Assembly: GCA_021018815.1 (NCBI GenBank)
Contig: JAITYX010000011.1
Span: 9,252,501 to 9,316,500, forward strand
DNA from: Talinum fruticosum
Taxonomy: Eukaryota; Streptophyta; Magnoliopsida; Caryophyllales; Talinaceae
Reading direction: 5' to 3'
Length of the DNA: 64,000 nucleotides
A program made the translations under genes and the position numbers. Numbering within the stretch: position 1 is the stretch's first letter; each line of letters begins with the position of its first letter. Positions 21,317 through 32,809 of this stretch are shown piece after piece. The notes under the pieces are model-generated. The model ran no database searches, was not told the origin of the DNA, and saw only the letters and a program-made list of their open reading frames with translations.

Positions 21317-22583
21317 CCATTACATTGATGAACAGCTTGATATGGTTGGCATAAACTCCACATTGATGGAGTGAAATGTGGTTGGCACATTTTCCTCTTT
21401 TGTAATAACTCCAAGGCTAAGATGATTATTTCCAGTGCTAAAACCACCAAGGACAGATTCTCCTGCACCAACTTTGAGCATCTGACTAATAGACAGAAAA
21501 GGTTGGTGCATACTTTTCCAACCATTCCATGGTGTTCTGGGATGAAACAATCTCATGGACCACCTACATCAGAAAACTAAAAATGAATATTAAAGGAACA
21601 CATATTGGCAGGCATAAGAAGCTCATTAATTGTATGATAACATGATTAAACACATCGGATCATAAACCACAAGTTATCATTCACAATAGTATACTTGCTC
21701 CGAAATCTTGGGAGCAAGAAGTCAGCTGAAACAAGGAGCAAAATAAGGCCCCATCACACAAGTCATTACATAGAAGAATATAAGGATCGGTTAAAAAGAC
21801 ATAAGAGTGAAGCATCTTACATTCATGTGAATCTTGGCGCCGGGGGTGGGGGATAAAACTTGAGTTCAACCAACTGATTTCCATGACTATAAATATACAG
21901 TAGGATAGCCAACTTCAACACCATAATGACCAAATTCAACGTCGAGAGAGGGCATCCATGACTATCAATGTACAGTAGGATAGCCAACAAAATCCACAAA
22001 TTCAGCGTCTATGACCAATTCAATTCACTGGAAATGACCAAATTCAATTCACTGTATTAATTAGCGATATACTAATTCCCAGTTAACACAAAATCCACAA
22101 TCAGTCAACCCAATTCAGTTAACTTTTCTAGTGATCAATCTCTGGACAGATTAACAGAGTGAGAGACAGAGAGGGTATCGAGAGAGGTCTCCCCAAATTA
22201 ACACAGCCAAGCCCAGCAAATGGAAATCCTTTAATTTAGCATCAATTATACAAAACCCTAGATCTAGTATTGGGGAGTGGGAAGACATAGATAACGGGAA
22301 GACATAGATAACGAACGTCACTGTGGCGGAGGCGGCCGGTGGCTGGGCGACGGAATATGGTGGCTGGTTTGGTGAGGCTGGCAGCCGGGAAGACAGGGGT
22401 ACTGGCGGGGACGAAGACAACGCGATAGAACGAGAAATGAGAGAGTGAAAAACCCCTAACCGAGCGAGAGATGAGCGAGATTAAGACAGCACCAGCGGGA
22501 CGAAGACGACGGCGAGAGGACGGCGGCAGGCTGTTCCGGCGGTAGAGAGCGAGCGAAAAGGGAGAGCGAAAGAAGGAAGCCAT
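21317..22583 (-). CDS. Possible minus-strand spliced gene, unknown product
   Basis: Two minus-strand open segments look more gene-like than their surroundings. The first (22,583-22,242) starts MASFFRSPFSLALYRRN and is rich in Arg and Ser with few acidic residues, resembling a mitochondrial or plastid targeting peptide. The second (about 21,562-21,317) follows an acceptor-like TTTCTGATGTAG and encodes MRLFHPRTPWNGWKSMHQPF ... FMPTISSCSSM. The AT-rich sequence between them would be intron. No family is recognised and the junctions are uncertain. The G+C rise near 22,300-22,580 fits a first exon. It could equally be a gene fragment. Confidence 0.25.
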
Positions 22584-22669
22584 GAGTTTTAGTATGACGA
22601 ATGGATTTCCTTCAGACCCCTCACCCTTGCACCCAAAACAAAATATTATTCCTTTTCTGTGCTCACATA

Positions 22670-23080
22670 AGAGCTTACAAAGAATTTTACACTCAAGCTA
22701 ACCTAGCTTATATTTTGTAATTCCACTACTCTTATCAACAATGGAAGATTACATTGTATAATATAGCCATAATTGAGTAAATACACGCATTAACATGCAT
22801 TAACCCACAAGAAAAACCAAAGAAAATGGTCGAAAACAAACAGACTCAGGACTCAGCAGGCATGGGCCGTACCGACCAACACGGGTTGCTCTGTCTGCTG
22901 GCACGGACCATGTCGGCCAACACAGACAGCCCGTGTTGGTTGCTGGCCGGCCGCACTTTGGTCTTTTCATCCAACACGCCCGTTCTCGATGTTCTTGACC
23001 GGTGCTCGTCGTTCCTTACCTCGTAAAGCGATTTTCTCGAATGCAAAGCACTCATTAGGCTCCACACACCCCATAATTTC
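22670..23080 (-). repeat. 3' LTR of the nested copia, left end truncated
   Basis: It matches 29,061-29,455: CACTCAAGCTAACC, CACTACTCTTATYAACAATGG, AGTAAATACACGCATTAAC, and TTTGGTCTTTTCATCCAACAC. The terminal part starting TGTTAGGATCGG seen in the right LTR is missing. It contains a cluster of CG-rich imperfect palindromes at 22,855-22,985. Confidence 0.7.
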
Positions 23081-23189
23081 CCACATGGAGATTAATGACT
23101 CACCTCCTTTGTCACATCCATTTAGTGAACTGAAACCGACCCCTTCAACAGGAGAGACCAATTGAGGCTTTGCACCACCTCACCATTTC

Positions 23190-23600
23190 GGCACCTTTAC
23201 CTTGGATTAACTAATTTTGCGGATTCCCGCTATCCAAACCTTCAAGCCCATCACCACCTGACGTGAACTCCCACTCAAATTGATCAACCTCTTGCATACA
23301 TTCACTATAAAAAAAATGGCTCATCGACTTTAGTCAACAAAATATAATAAAAAAAAATTTGTACCTTTGGGCTTTACCTCCCATTGACAACGCCGCCTTC
23401 TTCGTTACCCCCGGTTCTTGCAATTCACCTTGTGGAGCACCCAATGACCAATTTGTAGACCCAACAAACTTCTCGTTATCCTCATCAACTCACACTACAA
23501 CAGAATCCAATTCAAGTCTTTCACCCCGAAGACTCCCATTAGAAACGTTAACCACGACATTTGCGGCTAAGTCACTACACCCCCGATAGAGTATAAAGAG
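23190..23600 (-). pseudogene. Copia internal coding relic near the 3' LTR
   Basis: The minus strand gives QEVDQFEWEFTSGGDGLEGL near 23,300-23,220. At 23,590-23,360 it gives GSLRGERLELDSVV and KKAALSMGGKAQRYK. A degraded version of the first segment appears at about 39,915-39,970 in copy B (VDQSEWEP), supporting a shared copia family. The domain is not identified. It lies where the region downstream of GAG-pre-integrase would be expected. Confidence 0.45.
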
Positions 23601-24076
23601 CTAGATTTTACACCCTTAGCTATAGCTAATATCCCCTTAACAATTTTCCAGTATCCATTGCAAAATTTCATTAGATACCCTGATTCATCCAATTGATTCA
23701 TGACAAATCGCAATTTTACGGGCTTTTACTTTCTTTTATTGGCTAATTTTGACTCTTCAAAGGCCTTCTTACCTAAACTCTTATTTGAGTTTCTTCATTG
23801 GTGACTAAAGTGTGCAAATTTCTATCTTTTCATGTAATCTCGCCTTTTATGATGAAGAATACATCTTTCAAGGTGCTAAGGAAGAGAGCGAGGAGGCCAA
23901 AGAAGGTCGGAGAGCGAAGAAAGAAATCAAGCCAAGTCGGCGGGCAGCACTGGCCGTATTGAAGAAAAGAAGGAAAAAATCTTAGCACATGTTGTGCTGA
24001 AGCCCAGGAGGTCAACACGAGTTGTGCCAAAGTCAGCACGGACGTGTTAGAGAATCGGAATTAATTGAAGACGTAG
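23601..24076 (+). repeat. Left part of an LTR-like unit with GC palindromes
   Basis: No gene is seen. 23,930-24,060 contains imperfect palindromes around GCAC/GTGC (for example GCACATGTTGTGCTG and GCACGGACGTGT). The same kind of block resumes after the solo LTR, at 26,195-26,330, so the solo LTR split this unit. Confidence 0.5.
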
Positions 24077-26194
24077 TGTAATACCCCGACCCTAATCTAA
24101 TACGTTAAACGAAAATTAAGAACTTTCCAATAAGCGCGTGCATTTCGGTTCACGTTTTCATTTCTCATTAACATATATATTACGTACTTGTGTAAGTAAC
24201 CATATTACGTGTTGAAGACTCGGATGATGATAATGAAGCATGGCTGAAAAATAAATAAATTATGTTTTATGATAATTCGAGGAATAATAATAATAATAAT
24301 ATGTAGATGTTATCGGAATCATTATGATTTTAATTTATACGCTTGAAGTTTGTAAATAATTTTTCAAGCCGTGAAATCCGAAACCGACATTTCAACTTGG
24401 GCATAGTTTATTAGGATGGACTTGAAGGTGAATGGAAGGCCCAATAAGTTAGAAAAATAAAAGAGGGGGAAACTAAAATTTTTCGGGCTTGCCAAAAGCC
24501 CTCAAAACTCTCACCTCATCATTCACCCGTCGCCTAGCCAGCCGGCCGCCTGCCACCACCGGTCGCCGGTCGCCGCCGATCCCTCCATCCGCCGGTCGTC
24601 GGCCGCCCGGAACCGCCAGCACTCGCAGCCGGTTTCGCCCCTACTGCTGCACGACTATTGCTGCTGCTGCCTCATCGTTGCCACCTCCAACCACCGGCAC
24701 CACCGGTCGCCGCAGTCTACTCGCCACCACCATCCGCCGCCGCCCCGACGTCGGCCACCGGAGCTCCATTCAGCCCATTTCTTCCACCTTAAAAACCTCA
24801 TTTTCTTGTGGGGGTTTTGGGTAAAAACCTCAAACCTTCAACTAATCACTTCCTTAATTTTTGAAAATAATTAGTTAGATGTTGCATGCAAATAATCAAT
24901 ATGTAACTATAAGATTTTAAATGGTTGATATGAGGTTGTGTTAGTGAAAAATAAAGTGATCTTGAAATTATATGGTTGGATGTTATGAAAGTGGAATTGT
25001 GGACTTATGAAAGTGATTTATGCTTCAAGAAAATATTATATGATTATGGATATTAGGATTATTGGATGAATAATTGTGAATTGTGAATTTTGAGAAAGAA
25101 ATGGTTATTGTGATGATTGAAAGCTTGATAGAAAAATTTAAAAGTACGAGATAGAGGAAATTAGGCATGCATGTGAAGTTAAAATGGAATCTTGGAAAAA
25201 AATGATATTATGTGAGGAGTTTAAGAAAAATGGGTGTGCATGTGGTTTTCTTTGGAGTATATGTATGAAAATGTAAATCAAAAGAAAATAAGTAACTTTA
25301 GTGATACAAAGAAAATAAGTTAAATTGAATCTATTAATGAAACACATTATTTTGTTAAGGCCATCAACGTTGCTCATTTGAGTTAGCAATTCGAAAAAGA
25401 ATCAAAGGAAGGATAACTTCAAGACCTAAAGTACATTTATTGCTTGTACCTTATGAAAATCCACATATTTATATATAACAATATCAAAATGGTTTGCTAA
25501 AAAAGAAACCATTTCAAATGTTATTTGTCACCTAATCATGTGGCCCGATCAATCATTTCATATTGTGATCATATTGTGATCATATCATATATTTGGTTAT
25601 TATCAATCGGACTTTCCAATCGGTCCAGGTTTGCGCATATTTAGGGAAACCAATGATCGTAAGGAGACACTCAATAATAAACGAATAATTATTTTACTAT
25701 ATTCTTCCTATCTGATTTATAAATAAAGTGAAATACATGCGTTCAAAAATATATCTTCACATAAATTATTTACGGTACCTAGATAGACGTGCTCGATTTA
25801 CAACTCATTATTTCGAAATGTTTTCTTTATTTTGTTTTCGGTAAGGTTAAAGTAGAGAGGAGCAAGATGTAATTATTTTGGTCTACGAGACTTAGAAGCT
25901 CATAGTGGTAGTCGAGAATTTGATTTTTAGGAGTCGTGTATATTGTAGTTAAATAAGTTGTAATTATGATAATACTTGTTAACATGACTCTTGTTTGTTA
26001 ATTTATAAGTTGGGTGTCTTTAATATTATGAACTTCAACTTATTAAGTGATGTTTGTATTTTAATTTTAGAGTTTCCTTGATCTTTGTTGAAGAGCGGTA
26101 GTAACGCTTTTAATTCTCATTTTTGTTGCACTAATTACTAGTTAGTCGAGTCGTTAAGACTAAATTGGTGATTATGGGATTTGGGGGCATTACA
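24077..26194 (+). mobile_element. Solo LTR of a gypsy family related to the chromovirus
   Basis: It begins TGTAATACCCCGACCC and ends GGGGGCATTACA, the same termini style as the 1,539 LTR. It shares landmarks in the same order: a CCGGTCGCCGGTCGCCG-rich leader, GTACATTTATTGCTTGTACC, and GTAGTAACGCTTTT ahead of the end. The ORF at 24,489-24,824 is an artefact of the CG-rich leader. Flanking pentamers differ (CGTAG on the left, GGCCG on the right), so no target duplication is visible. Confidence 0.8.
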
Positions 26195-27890
26195 GGCCGT
26201 GAGGGTGGTTGGCGGCACAGAGCAGTACCAAGTCCAACAAGGGCAGTGCTAAACTCAACACTACCCGTGTTGTTTTCTTAAAAATATATGTCACCGTTGC
26301 GCCTTACCATGGGTAATGCCAAACTCGAGCACTAGGGGTGTTCATAGTTACGTTCGGTTCGGTTCGGTTTTTTTAACCGGTTAACCTGGATTAAACGGTT
26401 CGTAAAGCCGTGAATTGGAATCGTGATCGAATAAACCGATTAACTGGATATCAATTAACCTGGATTATTCGGTTCGGTTCATTAGTAAGCCTGAACCGGA
26501 AAAGATTGATTTTTTAACAAACTACCTCATGAAAGCCACAAACCGCCTCACGAAGCTCACAAATACTTCTTTTTCTTTGGGAAAACTTATTTTTGGTTAG
26601 GTCCAAAAAATTAGTTTGTAAAGAAAAAATTGGTTTTGCGAAGCCGGCCACAAACCGCCTTGCGAAGGCCACAAAAGCTGGCCGGTGGCCCTAAACCAAT
26701 TTTTTTTGGGCAAAATACTTTGCCTTCTCCCAAAGAAAAAAAAAGGTAGGAATTGATTTTTTTCAAATAATAAAATTTCTTATAATTATTTTGAATTTTT
26801 TTAAAAAATTATTATCAATTTAGTTCCGATCAATCGTCGGTTTCAAAATTTCGAACCGGATAAGTTATCGGTTTACTAGTTTGGTTAACCGAAAAATTTA
26901 ACTGGTTCGGTTCAGCCGGTTCACATTTCGATTTTACGGTTTTGATTCTTTTTGCACAACCCTACTTAGCATTGCCCGTGCCAATCGACAATTTTCGTTT
27001 TTTCAACCTTTTATTCGAGAAACAGATTATATTTTTGTATCTAATTTTCATTCCATATTTTTAGTCTAGGTTTTCTCTCTACTTTTGAGCACTCATTTCA
27101 ATTGTTATAGAATCAAAGCTTGAAACTAATTTTCGATTAGTTGCAATCTAATTCAAGTTTAGGTATCATTATTCTTCCTATTTTCTTTTTCTCTCCTTTT
27201 ATCTTTGTTCTTATTTTTGGTGTTTCATTCTTTAATTTGTTGTCATTTGGCATGAATATGTGTGGCTAATTCCCCACTTAGGTTAGGGATTTGCCACTAA
27301 TATGCTAATTTAATAGTAATTTATGCTTCGCTTACTATTTCACAATTGTTTGGTGAATTTTCATCTTGTTGTCATTTATTGAATTGGTGTGAGGTTCAAG
27401 ATAATCACACATTTATTGTTATTGGGAATTGAGTAGACTTTGAGAGAAGATGCTTAATCCTACCTCAACTTGATTGATGATTACAACTTAGATATGAGAA
27501 TAATTTAGGTTGTTATCAAGGGAAGAATTGATAATTTTGTAATTCATTGTCTTTGATTGTGAGAACGATAATTAATTCAATTGAGTTAGCTTAATGACCT
27601 ACGAGATAAGGCTTAGGTAGTTCAAATTGCTTTGATTTCCTAATTCTTCGCAATTGTGAATAGTATAGAGACATTTAATGGAGATGTTTGGCATGTTAGT
27701 TAGTAAATCCCGCCTAAGGCTTTCTTACTCGATTTCCTTTCATATTTTAAGTGCTTACAAAATCAAACAGATCGAACCGCCTCTCTACTTAGTTTAAAAG
27801 GACTTTGACCTTAGAATTGTTTGAGATCTAACTCCCTAAGACCGACAATCATACTCCCTATGGTACAACAACTCACCGAAATCAAATTTT
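26195..27890 (+). repeat. Right part of the LTR-like unit, interrupted by a MITE
   Basis: The sequence resumes the GC-palindrome block to about 26,332. After a hAT-like insertion it runs to about 27,890 through AT-rich sequence with CTAGGTTTTCTCTC, TTAGGTTAGGG and a run of phrases arranged like the units at 53,200-54,550 and 56,000-57,130. No coding sequence is seen. The assignment to an Athila-like LTR is by layout and is tentative. Confidence 0.45.
26333..26964. mobile_element. hAT-like non-autonomous element (MITE)
   Basis: The ends TAGGGGTGTTCATAG and TTTTGCACAACCCTA form an imperfect terminal inverted repeat. Subterminal CGGTTCGGTTCGG and AACCGGTTAACC repeats occur on both sides in inverse orientation, a common layout of plant hAT MITEs. 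The 8-bp flanks (CGAGCACT and TTAGCATT) match only partly. Confidence 0.55.
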
Positions 27891-27899
27891 TGGCCAACC

Positions 27900-28870
27900 C
27901 AGGATAAACCTAACACCTTGCAAAATCTAAAATCCCCCACTTGGGGTTTTGATCCTCACATCCCCTTTGCCTAGTATATCCAAACTCTTCCCATTTGCAA
28001 CAAACAGTTTGCCAAAGTTTCTCGCAACAAAATTATGGAACAAGTTTTTACTAAACTCGGAATGACTACGATGCTCGAAATCCACTATCTATGACTCAAT
28101 AAGACTTTTCACATTTACCACAAGTGCATCACCTATATTTTCCATAGAATTTACAGAATTTCAGTCATCAAACTTTTTACGACAATTTTTCTTAAAACTC
28201 CCCTCATCACCATAGCCCCAACAAACAACTTCCCCGGACTTTGGGATCGGCCCCCAACTTTGGACTTTGATCCCGTTTTTCACATGTTTCTCCCTACCTC
28301 TAACATGAAATGTACTTCCCGATGACTCCCCCAAATCTTTCTTGCGGATGCTTTCACTCATGATTACATCTTGGAGTTCATCATACTTTAAGGCATTTGA
28401 ACCCCTAACCGAAGATACTATGGTATCACATGACTCAAGTAAGGACGACAACAAGATTAACGTCTTAACTTCATCCTCAAAATTTATTTTTATCGAAGCA
28501 AGATTAGAAATGATCATATTAAGCTCATTAATATGATCCGCTACACTAGTGCTATCATCCATTTTTAGATCAAACAAACGACGCACAAGATATACCTTAT
28601 TCTAGTCGAGGGTTTCTCATACAAGTTTGACAACGCCTCCAACGGCCCCTTTGTCGTTGTTTGTTCCATGACGTTGAACGTCACGTTTCGTGCCAACGTC
28701 AATCTCATAGTCCCCAATGCTTGTCGATCTAACAATTCCCAATATTTTTTGTTCCATATCCACGGGCTTCACTCCGAGGGGTTAATATAACTTCTTCCGG
28801 TACAACAAGTCCTCGACTTGCATTTTCCGAACGCAAAGTCTTTGCCATCGAACCTCTCAATTTTCACCTT
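27900..28870 (-). pseudogene. Copia gag and protease of the nested element
   Basis: The frame 28,586-28,161 (141 codons) has DSTSVADHINELNMIISNLA, LILLSSLLESCDTIVSS, ESIRKKDLGESS and a degenerate zinc knuckle (CWGYGDEGSFKKNC, second Cys lost). Upstream pieces ALGTMRLTLARNV and ALSNLYEKPS are in other frames to about 28,850. Protease remains at 28,110-27,960 (NFGKLFVANGKSLDILGKGDV) with the active site lost. Gag forms the particle and protease matures it. Neither frame is intact. Confidence 0.85.
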
Positions 28871-28913
28871 ATCGTTCTCCACGTTTGTGTGAACTCTCAA
28901 TGTAACCTCACTT

Positions 28914-28928
28914 GACTCTAATACCACT
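28914..28928 (-). other. Primer-binding site of the nested copia
   Basis: On the minus strand TGGTATTAGAGTC follows the LTR end. It is close to the initiator-Met PBS TGGTATCAGAGC. Confidence 0.75.
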
Positions 28929-29455
28929 TGTTAGGATCGGAGCTCATTCAATTAACTAAACTTGAACAAAAAAAGAACGCAAGTGGGAAACAAGATTTTT
29001 AACATGGAAAAACCCAAATAAGGAAAAAAAAAAATCATGAACTCGATGCACTAGAAGCCGAGTAGCTTACAAAAAATTTTCCACTCAAGCTAACCCATCT
29101 TACACTTTATAATTTCACTACTCTTATTAACAATGGAGGATTACACAATATTATATAGTCATAACCGAGTAAATACACGCATTAACCCGCAAGGAAAATC
29201 GAAGAAAACAAATAGCCCGGGACCCGGGCAGCTGACACGGGCCGTGCCAGCCAACATGAGCTGCCCATTCTGCTGGCACGGTCCGTGTCGACCAATACAG
29301 CCTAGCCCGTGTTGGCTGGCTGGCCTACTCGCACTTTGGTCTTTTCATCCAACACACCCCGTTCTTGATGTTCTTGACTCGTGCTCGCCGTTTCTTACTT
29401 CGTAACGCGATTTTGTCGAGCCCAAAGTAGACTCCACATACCCAAAGCTCCCTAC
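28929..29455 (-). repeat. 5' LTR of the nested copia
   Basis: On the plus strand it begins TGTTAGGATCGG next to the PBS and contains CG-rich palindromes at 29,220-29,335 (ACACGGGCCGTGCC, GCACGGTCCGTGTC). It matches the truncated LTR at 22,670. The far border is approximate. Confidence 0.7.
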
Positions 29456-29803
29456 TTAAGTTTAATACCAGTTGCGGATGGTTGATAATTTGGCAATTTA
29501 CAGACATGTAGCTTGTTGATTCGGACAAAGTCTCAAAAATCTTCTCTCCACTAGTGTCTTTTTCACATGGTGTTAAAGGGTAAATCAAAAGAAACAAAAT
29601 ACGTCCACTGCGATCATTGATTTAATAACACACTTGTAGCAATTGCGGCCCCGCCGGCTTGACAATAATCAAGAATGATGTTGTGCCTTTGATCATGTAA
29701 TACGGCACTAATTAATAGCAATTGCGACGGCGTATCTAAAGCGGTTGTGCCTTTGATCATGTATTACGGCACTAATTAATAGCAATTGCGACCGCATATC
29801 TAA
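29456..29803. repeat. Spacer with a 64-bp direct repeat
   Basis: No gene. Two copies of a 64-bp unit start at 29,681 and 29,745 (TTGTGCCTTTGATCATGT, TACGGCACTAATTAATAGC, AATTGCGAC). A partial third (AGCAATTGCGGCC) lies just before, at about 29,638. Confidence 0.8.
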
Positions 29804-30187
29804 CCCTATGTTTGGATATAAGAAGGGGATGGGAGGGGAGGGAGGGGAGGTTAATTAAGGGGAGGGAAATAGAAGGTAGGGGAAGAGAAGGGAGGGAAGG
29901 TACTCTCACCTTATTTGGATTTAAAATAAAAGAAAAGAGAAATTTAAAAGGAAATAAAAAAAATAATGTGATAATAAAAAAATATATATAATTAAATTAA
30001 ATAAAATTATCTTTTTATTATTATTTTATTTCTCTCCGCTCCCTTCCCCTCAATTTGGAGGGAAACAATAAGGGTGAAAGGGGAACGATTCCCCACCTTC
30101 ATCCCCTCTATTTTATCCGGAACAAAAAAATTAAAAGGAATTATTTCCCCTCCCTCTCCCGCTCTTGTTCTCCAATTCGAACATAAG
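29804..30187. mobile_element. MITE with G-rich terminal inverted repeats
   Basis: The left end (CCTATGTTTGGATATAAG, then GGGATGGGAGGGGAGGG) and right end (reverse complement CTTATGTTCGAATTGGAG, then GAGGGAGGGG) are imperfect inverted repeats enclosing an AT-rich core of about 380 bp. No coding sequence. The G-tract at 29,824-29,850 could form a G-quadruplex. It lies about 1 kb upstream of the OMT start. Confidence 0.65.
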
Positions 30188-31123
30188 CTAAAGCATTGTC
30201 GGCATACCTTCCCTGGAGCCCTCCATTGATTCCAGCTTTCTTTTCTGATATGTGCAGATCTGTCATCCACTTCTCTCTCAATTGCAGACGATGTGATGGG
30301 AGCTTTACCGAGAAAAACGGCACAGTAGTAGGTTTAATAAATGATTCCAACCAGTATTATTTATTATTACCTCCTTCAAAGAAACACTCCATGAAATATA
30401 TGTCGGATTGTGGGCCAACTTGAATCCCCTGAATTTGAATGGTTCTTCAATCTGATTGTGTTTTGTGCAACAATCTTGTCATTATATTTGGGAAAGGGAT
30501 GAAAAAATGAAGTTAGGAATCTTGCATTTTCATGAATGATCTGCCTAGAAGTCTACTTCTCTTTTTGGATGTAAATCCAACGGATACCTGTAAGAAATTG
30601 CCAAAACCATTCAATGTGCTCATTTTAGTTGTGCATGAACCATCTCAATTGACTTGACCGTATATTTGTTAACGATTCAAGAATAGTTATATACATAAAC
30701 AAGCCCTTCATTCAAATGCCTTGTGGGTTTAAAGCTTGGATGTTGTAAATTAAATAATAACCATATACAATAAAACAATATAAAGATTGCTAAGATTCAA
30801 ATTAGAAAACCATTCCAGCCAAAAGTTTTAAACTAAATGTTAAAGACCTATGCATGAATGATTGTATATCGTTTGGTATGTACGATGTGAATTCATAATA
30901 AGAATATGATTTTATTTTTAGAAATGGAAATTTGGTTTATAAATTCCCACTATTGTTACTTGATATGTGGGAGTTTAAAGTGTTTAATAATTTTAAAATT
31001 ATTAATTCCATGTTCAATATGTAGGATTAGGATTGATAATAAGTTAATATTACTTTTTAATAACTAAAAATGAATTCCCAATCAGAATTCTCGCCACCCC
31101 TGGGAATAGTTTTTGATAATAGA

Positions 31124-31199
<76 letters not shown>

Positions 31200-31216
31200 G
31201 TGATAGACCAGGACGA
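30188..31216 (+). promoter_or_regulatory. OMT upstream region
   Basis: AT-rich intergenic sequence without recognisable repeats until a long TA microsatellite at 31,126-31,194. No separate TATA box can be picked out from the TA run. The OMT start codon is 23 bp beyond it, so the microsatellite lies in the core promoter or 5' leader. Confidence 0.45.
31126..31194 (+). repeat. (TA)n microsatellite, about 34 units
   Basis: An uninterrupted AT/TA dinucleotide run ends immediately before AAATAAGTGATAGACC and the OMT start. The length may vary between individuals or be imprecise in the assembly. Confidence 0.95.
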
Positions 31217-32809
31217 ATGACATTGTACTCTACAAATATGGTTCCAGCAGCTAACTTTGCCAACGAGCCAGCAAAGCAGTTGCTAGATGCACAAGCTCAC
31301 ATATGGAAGCATATTTTGTACTACCACAATTCCATGGCCTTAAAATCTGCAATTCAACTAGGCATTCCTGATGCTATTCAAAAGCATGGGAATCCCATCA
31401 CTCTTGCTGAACTTGCTACTGAACTAGACATCCACCCGACAAAAGCCTCTTCCTTGAATCGCTTGATGCGCATGCTAGTTCACTCCAACTTCTTCTCAAA
31501 GAAGAAATTACTCAATGGAGAACTCGTGTTCGATTTAACCATCAACTCCCGACTTCTCTTAAAAGATCAACCCCTCTCCCTCGCTCCTTTTGCTCTTTCC
31601 ATGCTTGATCCAACGCTGACCGACCCAGCTCATCACATAAACGACTGGCTCAAAAACGAGAGTGAGTCTCCTTTCCACGTAGCCCATGGAAGGAGCATTT
31701 GGGAGCATGCGGGATGTGTGACCAAGTTCAACGAGTATTTCAACCAAGCTATGGCAAGTGATGCTCGACTGGTTTCTCGATTGCTGACTACCAGTAATGA
31801 GTCGAAGGGCATATTCAAGGGGATAAAATCATTAGTTGATGTCGGTGGTGGAGATGGAACAATGGCTAAGGCCATCGCTAAGGACTACCCTGAGTTGAAG
31901 TGTACAGCTTTTGATCTGCCACATGTGGTGGAGGGATTACAAGGAAATGGACTCAACTTGGTATATGTTGGAGGCGACATGTTTGAGGCAATTCCTCCTA
32001 CTCAAGCTATTTTACTCAAGGTTAGATGATTAAGTTTCCTCAAGTGATTTTTTTTTTTTTTTTTTTTTTGGCATCTGCATGCTCTGCTCACTCAGCCACC
32101 CCAGTTCAATACTTGGGAGATGCAAGTTTTCTCTGTTATAGGATTTCTTGCGGGTAACCAGGCTCAGGCTTGGGTTTTCTCCCTCCCCGAGGCCATTCCA
32201 CTTCTATTGGGTTCCCTAATATAGAACCAAACAGAGCGGTTTAGCTTTGCCATTTCCAAGGATGGAAGTGAAGGGAGGTGTCTCCACTTCAACAGGCCTT
32301 TGGGTCTGGTTTGTTCAGATTGTGCTAGTCTATTCCTTCCTTTGAACTTATCAGTCTCATTGGATCTTTGCATGAGATAAGGAGCCTAGTGGGGCCCTAA
32401 CTTACGATAATTGAAAAAAAGAAAATGAAACGGAGCTATTTTGAGAATTTTCTTTAACTTTCGTGTATTATTTTTTAAATTGGAACATAACTTGCAGTGG
32501 ATATTGCATGACTGGAGTGATGAGAAATGCATACAAATACTTCAAAAATGTAAAGGGGCTATCCCAAGTAAAGATGAAGGAGGCAAAGTCATTATCATAG
32601 ATGCAGTGATGGAGGACAAAGATGAAGGTGATTGCGAGCACTACAATGTCCAAATGTTATTTGACATGGAGATGATATGCAACACTGGTGGAAAAGAAAG
32701 AACTGAAGAAGAATGGAAAAATCTCTTCCTCAATGCAGGTTTTAGTGACGACTATAAAATTTTTCATATACTAGGGCCAAGATCAGTCATCGAGATTTAT
32801 CCTTTATAA
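31217..32809 (+). CDS. Class II plant O-methyltransferase (COMT-like, two exons)
   Basis: Exon 1 is 31,217-32,020 and exon 2 is 32,498-32,809, with a GT...AG intron in phase 0, giving 371 residues (364 from the second ATG at 31,238, which may be the real start). The enzyme should transfer a methyl group from S-adenosylmethionine to a phenolic hydroxyl of a flavonoid, stilbene or similar compound in the cytosol. Seen: a dimerisation N-terminus (HIWKHILYYHNSMALKSAIQ, 28-47), NQAMASDARL near 176-185, the SAM-binding glycine motif LVDVGGGDGT at 206-215, GGDMFEAIP at 252-260, catalytic His272 in WILHDWSDEKC, probable catalytic Glu near 307 and 335, and the C-terminal GPRSVIEIYP. The length is normal for the family and the frame is intact. 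Two decayed relatives lie nearby. The substrate cannot be told from sequence; isoflavone, resveratrol and orcinol-type OMTs share this layout. Confidence 0.92.

Larger units (their letters stand above)
22670..29455 (-). mobile_element. Ty1/copia element expanded by nested insertions
   Basis: Similar LTR sequences at 22,670-23,080 and 28,929-29,455 have the same orientation. On the minus strand, PBS, gag and protease follow the right LTR (28,928-27,900), and a conserved coding stretch lies just before the left LTR (23,600-23,190). About 4.2 kb between these parts belongs to other repeats: an LTR-like unit carrying palindromes, a gypsy solo LTR and a hAT-like MITE. The gag is closely related to the copia relics at 15,596 and 38,395. 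Confidence 0.7.

Noticed and set aside
24489..24824. 111-codon Pro/Arg/Ser-rich ORF
   Set aside because: It lies in the GC-rich leader of a solo LTR, and related leaders give similar false ORFs at 1,921 and 9,370.
31057..31263. Minus-strand ORF of repeated Ile-Tyr
   Set aside because: It is the translation of the TA microsatellite.
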